From Bryobacterales bacterium (lineage in GTDB: Bacteria > Acidobacteriota > Terriglobia > Bryobacterales > Bryobacteraceae), in the NCBI GenBank assembly GCA_003164075.1, contig PLRZ01000102.1, positions 1,129-9,736 of the forward strand: DNA of 8,608 bases. The letters run 5' to 3'. Shown here piece after piece: positions 6,529 through 8,608 of this stretch (the first letter of the stretch is position 1; every line of letters starts with the position of its first letter). Both the position numbers and the translations under genes were made by a program. The notes under the pieces are model-generated. The model did no database searches. It was not told the origin of the DNA and saw only the letters and a program-made list of their open reading frames with translations.

Positions 6529-6545
6529 ACGACAGGCCGCGGGGG

Positions 6546-6560
6546 AGCCTTTCAGGCTTT
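6546..6560 (+). terminator. Weak hairpin after the radical SAM gene
   Basis: AGCCT (6546-6550) pairs with AGGCT (6554-6558) around TTC, followed by only two Ts, 18 bp after the stop codon. The stem is short and the T-run poor, so this is a tentative terminator. The rest of the 218-bp gap to the next gene shows no coding content I trust. Confidence 0.25.
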
Positions 6561-6746
6561 CCGTACCTGAAACTACTTTTACTCTTGCACCGGAAAGACA
6601 GACCGTACGAGAATACCTGTAGGACTGGAGCGTAAGCGCGCCCGGTCCGGGGCGGCGCCTGTGGACCATCCACTTGGCGGCCACGGTTTCCTTGGCATGG
6701 GAAGAAACGGTGGAATGGCAGGACAGAACTGAGGAGCGGAACGAGA

Positions 6747-7571
6747 ATGCGGACAGTTTCAAGAAGGGGGTTTCTGGAGAGAAGCGCAACGGGGATGGCC
6801 GCTGCCGGCTTGGTTGTGCCCAGCCTCAATGCGCAGGATTGGGCCCGGCAGGCGGTCGACAAGTCGCCGCGGCGGCGGGAGTGGGTCACGACGAAACACG
6901 GCGGCAGGTCCGTGGAGTCGTTCGTCGTTCAGCCGCAATCCCAGGGCAAGGCGCCCGCCATCGTCGTCATCCACGAGATTTTCGGTATGACCGACTGGGT
7001 GGAAAACGTCGCCGATGAATTTGCCGCGGCCGGTTATCTGGCCATCGCCCCCGACCTGTTGTCGGGAATGGCTCCGAACGGTGGACGCACCAAGGATCTT
7101 CAGGCGAGCGAGGTGGGCGCGGCGATTCGCAACCTGCCTCCCGACCAGATCGCCGCGGATCTCAACGCCGTGGCCGACTACGCCAAGAGACTCCCCGGCT
7201 GCAACGGGAAGGTTTGCGTGGTTGGTTTTTCGTGGGGCGGCGGACAGTCGTTCCTGTTTGCCACCACTCGCAAGGATCTCTCGGCGGCGTTCGTATTCTA
7301 CGGTAGCGGTCCGGCGCCGGAGGCCATCGCCGGCATCGAGGCGCCGGTCTACGGTTTCTACGCGGGAACCGATGCGCGGATCGACGCCACCGTTCCGCAA
7401 ACTCAGGAGCAGATGAAGGCCGCGGGAAAGACCTTCGAAACGGTAACCTACGAAGGCGCCGCACATGGGTTCATGCGGTCAGGAGCGCAACCCGGCGCCA
7501 CGGACGCCGACCAGAAGGCGCGCGCCGCCGCCTGGGTCAAACTGAAGGCGCTCAGAGACAACTACAAGTAA
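6747..7571 (+). CDS. Tat-exported dienelactone hydrolase family protein (alpha/beta hydrolase)
   Basis: The 274-residue protein starts with a twin-arginine signal, SRRGFLERS at residues 5-13, followed by a hydrophobic stretch ending near SLNAQ (about 30), so export of the folded protein is predicted. The mature part is a dienelactone-hydrolase fold. It shows IHEIFGM (Glu77, the family's conserved Glu), the nucleophile elbow GFSWGGG (Ser162), Asp209 in YAGTDARI and His240 in GAAHGF. Classical dienelactone hydrolases of chloroaromatic breakdown use Cys as nucleophile and are cytoplasmic; here it is Ser and the protein is exported. A general esterase or lactonase on extracytoplasmic substrates is therefore more likely. 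The ATG is supported by GAGGAG at 6731-6736, somewhat far upstream. It follows the radical SAM gene on the same strand after 218 bp, so co-transcription is unproven. Confidence 0.9.
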   Translation: MRTVSRRGFLERSATGMAAAGLVVPSLNAQDWARQAVDKSPRRREWVTTKHGGRSVESFVVQPQSQGKAPAIVVIHEIFGMTDWVENVADEFAAAGYLAIAPDLLSGMAPNGGRTKDLQASEVGAAIRNLPPDQIAADLNAVADYAKRLPGCNGKVCVVGFSWGGGQSFLFATTRKDLSAAFVFYGSGPAPEAIAGIEAPVYGFYAGTDARIDATVPQTQEQMKAAGKTFETVTYEGAAHGFMRSGAQPGATDADQKARAAAWVKLKALRDNYK

Positions 7572-7826
7572 GGCGCCGGGAGTTTGCGAGGGGTCGCCAT
7601 CTTGCGTTACCCCGGCCATGGAAGCCCCCGGGCGGAACTGCGGCTCTCCAACTGCGCGGCGATCGCAAACGAAGTGCGGCCGGACACAGGGAAACGAGAG
7701 TTGTCGGCTCCCCACATTGGACCCGTTTCGAACTTTCGCGGCATAAATTCCGGCTGCTCGAACCAGGTCAAATCCTTTGTTGGCAGGAACATCAGAGTTG
7801 AGATGAGCCTTCCATCCAGTCTGGGT

Positions 7827-7844
7827 GCCCAGAGCTCTCTGGGC
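7827..7844. promoter_or_regulatory. 18-bp palindrome just upstream of the antitoxin promoter
   Basis: GCCCAGAG and CTCTGGGC are perfect 8-bp inverted arms around CT. The palindrome ends 2 bp before the -35 box. Toxin-antitoxin operons are usually autoregulated by the antitoxin or the complex at such palindromes, so this is an operator candidate. A hairpin ending some upstream transcript is the alternative. Confidence 0.5.
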
Positions 7845-7846
7845 AG

Positions 7847-7875
7847 TTGACACCCCGTGAAGGGGGCCGTACCAT
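7847..7875 (+). promoter_or_regulatory. Promoter of the toxin-antitoxin operon, probably giving a leaderless mRNA
   Basis: A perfect -35 box TTGACA (7847-7852), a 17-bp spacer and TACCAT (7870-7875, 4 of 6 matches to TATAAT). Transcription would start about 7 bases later, at 7882, which is the A of the antitoxin ATG. No Shine-Dalgarno at proper distance precedes that ATG, which agrees with leaderless translation. Confidence 0.6.
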
Positions 7876-7881
7876 CCAGGT

Positions 7882-8145
7882 ATGGGCCCGATCTCAGAGA
7901 CCTATCGTTATATCGTCCGTTCCGCGGGCGTGCGGAGTGGGAACCCCATGGTGGAAGGAACCCGTATTGCCGTCCACGACGTAATTGGCTTGCTCCAGAA
8001 TGGCGAAACGGTTGACACCTTAAGGGCAAACTGCTTCCCGCAACTCACCAGATCCCAGGTTTACGAGTGCCTTGCCTACTATGAGGACCATCGAGGGGAG
8101 ATCGACTTGCTCGTTGCCAGGCAGATGGCGTTGGCTCCGGCGTGA
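7882..8145 (+). CDS. DUF433 family antitoxin (VapB-like)
   Basis: An 87-residue protein with the DUF433 pattern: GNPMVEGTRIAVHDVIGLL (about residues 20-38), then a helical region with PQLTRSQVYECLAYYEDH (53-70). DUF433 proteins have a winged-helix or HTH-like fold, and many are antitoxins encoded directly before PIN-like toxins. The role would be to bind and neutralise the downstream protein and repress the operon. The gene's stop overlaps the next start by four bases (GTGA, 8142-8145), the usual arrangement for translational coupling. ATG 7882 is supported by the promoter position and by MGPISETYRYIV leading directly into the domain. Confidence 0.88.
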   Translation: MGPISETYRYIVRSAGVRSGNPMVEGTRIAVHDVIGLLQNGETVDTLRANCFPQLTRSQVYECLAYYEDHRGEIDLLVARQMALAPA

Positions 8146-8462
8146 AGTTCTTGCTCGACCACGACGTGCCCGACGACCTGAACTACCTGCTTAAGCAACT
8201 CGGCCACGATGTCACGCTCTTGCGTGAAGCCCTTCCCGGCGATTCCTCCGACGAAGCCGTCCTCCAATTTGCCGACGAGCGTGGTTGCCTGCTTTTGACC
8301 TGCAACCGCGACGACTTTCTCAATCTCGCAACGACGAGGCCACATCATGGCATCGTCATTGTCATCCGCCGTCGAACCCGAGCAGACGAACGGGCTGCGT
8401 TGTTTCGGCTGCTAGAACGTGCTGGCGAGACCGGTCTCCGAAACAACGTCAACTTCGCCTAG
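8142..8462 (+). CDS. DUF5615 PIN-like toxin (VapC-like putative ribonuclease)
   Basis: A 106-residue protein starting at a GTG that overlaps the antitoxin stop. It begins MKFLLDHDVPDDL, then LGHDVTLLRE, DSSDEAVLQFA and LLLTCNRDDF, the typical order of DUF5615 PIN-like proteins. Likely metal-binding acidic residues are Asp6 and/or Asp8, Asp37/Glu38 and Asp57/Asp58, so the active site looks intact. Family members are predicted nucleases that act as toxins when paired with DUF433; the RNA target cannot be read from the sequence. The length is usual for the family (about 105-125), so it is probably complete and functional. Confidence 0.88.
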   Translation: MKFLLDHDVPDDLNYLLKQLGHDVTLLREALPGDSSDEAVLQFADERGCLLLTCNRDDFLNLATTRPHHGIVIVIRRRTRADERAALFRLLERAGETGLRNNVNFA

Positions 8463-8608
8463 TCGACGGCGATGCGTCCGCCGAAGCGAGGACTCTTCGG
8501 TTTGAAGAGCTGTGAAGTCGCTGGCTCCCCGAAAACCATGGTTTCCAACCACCTCTCCGCCGTCGGATCAGGTGCTTACACGGTTTCGGGAAGCACGTCT
8601 CTGAACGA
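8463..8608. other. Downstream region with small palindromes, no gene seen
   Basis: CTCTTC (8493-8498) and GAAGAG (8504-8509) form a 6-bp stem around GGTTT, a possible but T-poor terminator for the toxin gene. AAACCATGGTTT (8533-8544) is a perfect 12-bp palindrome. I see no supported coding region before the window ends. Confidence 0.35.

Larger units (their letters stand above)
7572..7881. other. Spacer between the hydrolase and the toxin-antitoxin pair
   Basis: This 310-bp stretch has no gene I can support. Minus-strand open frames cover it, but they also run antisense through neighbouring genes and show no motif or start signal. The last 70 bp hold a palindrome and a good promoter for the antitoxin gene. 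Confidence 0.55.

Noticed and set aside
7479..8029. Minus-strand open frames of 124 and 140 codons around the spacer before the antitoxin
   Set aside because: They run antisense into the hydrolase or antitoxin genes, have no clear start signals and no known domain. A decayed gene cannot be fully excluded.
8576..8608. Possible minus-strand gene end (SFRDVLPETV, then stop) at the right edge
   Set aside because: Only ten codons are visible, which is too little to support a coding call.
1..8608. CRISPR array, tRNA or rRNA genes
   Set aside because: No regularly spaced direct repeats and no recognisable tRNA or rRNA signature were seen on reading through; no dedicated search tool was run.

Overview
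This is a GC-rich bacterial window with mixed gene orientation and generous intergenic spaces. I infer an Acidobacteriota genome, probably near Solibacter/Bryobacter. The reasons are a hopanoid HpnH protein with an unusual C-terminal extension, a secreted DPP-IV-type peptidase with an RG-rich insert, a Tat-exported dienelactone hydrolase, a SEC-C-tailed sulfatase-maturase-like enzyme, a DUF433/DUF5615 toxin-antitoxin pair and palindromic repeats between genes. This lineage call comes from gene content only and was not tested.

Left part (1-2546): the last 36 codons of a plus-strand gene, probably a glycoside hydrolase family 2 enzyme, converge on a minus-strand gene for an exported DPP-IV-like S9 peptidase. 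Upstream of the peptidase is a 320-bp spacer holding a 101-bp foldback element with perfect 27-bp arms.

Middle (2547-4937): a small plus-strand gene encodes a membrane-anchored coiled-coil protein and appears frameshifted by one extra base near its 3' end. Next comes a second, shorter palindrome of the same repeat family. Then follows hpnH on the minus strand, a radical SAM hopanoid side-chain enzyme with an extra C-terminal domain. It is transcribed divergently from a TetR/AcrR-family regulator. The roughly 62-bp gap between the two contains a perfect 19-bp palindrome, the obvious operator candidate.

Right part (4938-8608): after a noncoding spacer with degenerate repeats come an anaerobic-sulfatase-maturase-like radical SAM/SPASM protein with all expected cysteines plus a C-terminal SEC-C motif, and a Tat-signal dienelactone-hydrolase-family protein with a Ser nucleophile. 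After a 310-bp spacer there is a two-gene DUF433-DUF5615 (VapBC-like) module. Its promoter has a perfect TTGACA -35 box and places transcription start at or next to the antitoxin ATG, suggesting a leaderless mRNA.

Functionally this is a set of independent one- or two-gene units rather than one pathway. Two linked sets stand out: hpnH with its divergent TetR regulator (possible control of hopanoid lipid synthesis), and the toxin-antitoxin pair. No sulfatase or other substrate for the maturase is visible in the window. I did not find a clearly new multi-gene system. The best leads are the HpnH fusion domain with its likely TetR operator, the palindromic repeat family, and the leaderless toxin-antitoxin promoter.
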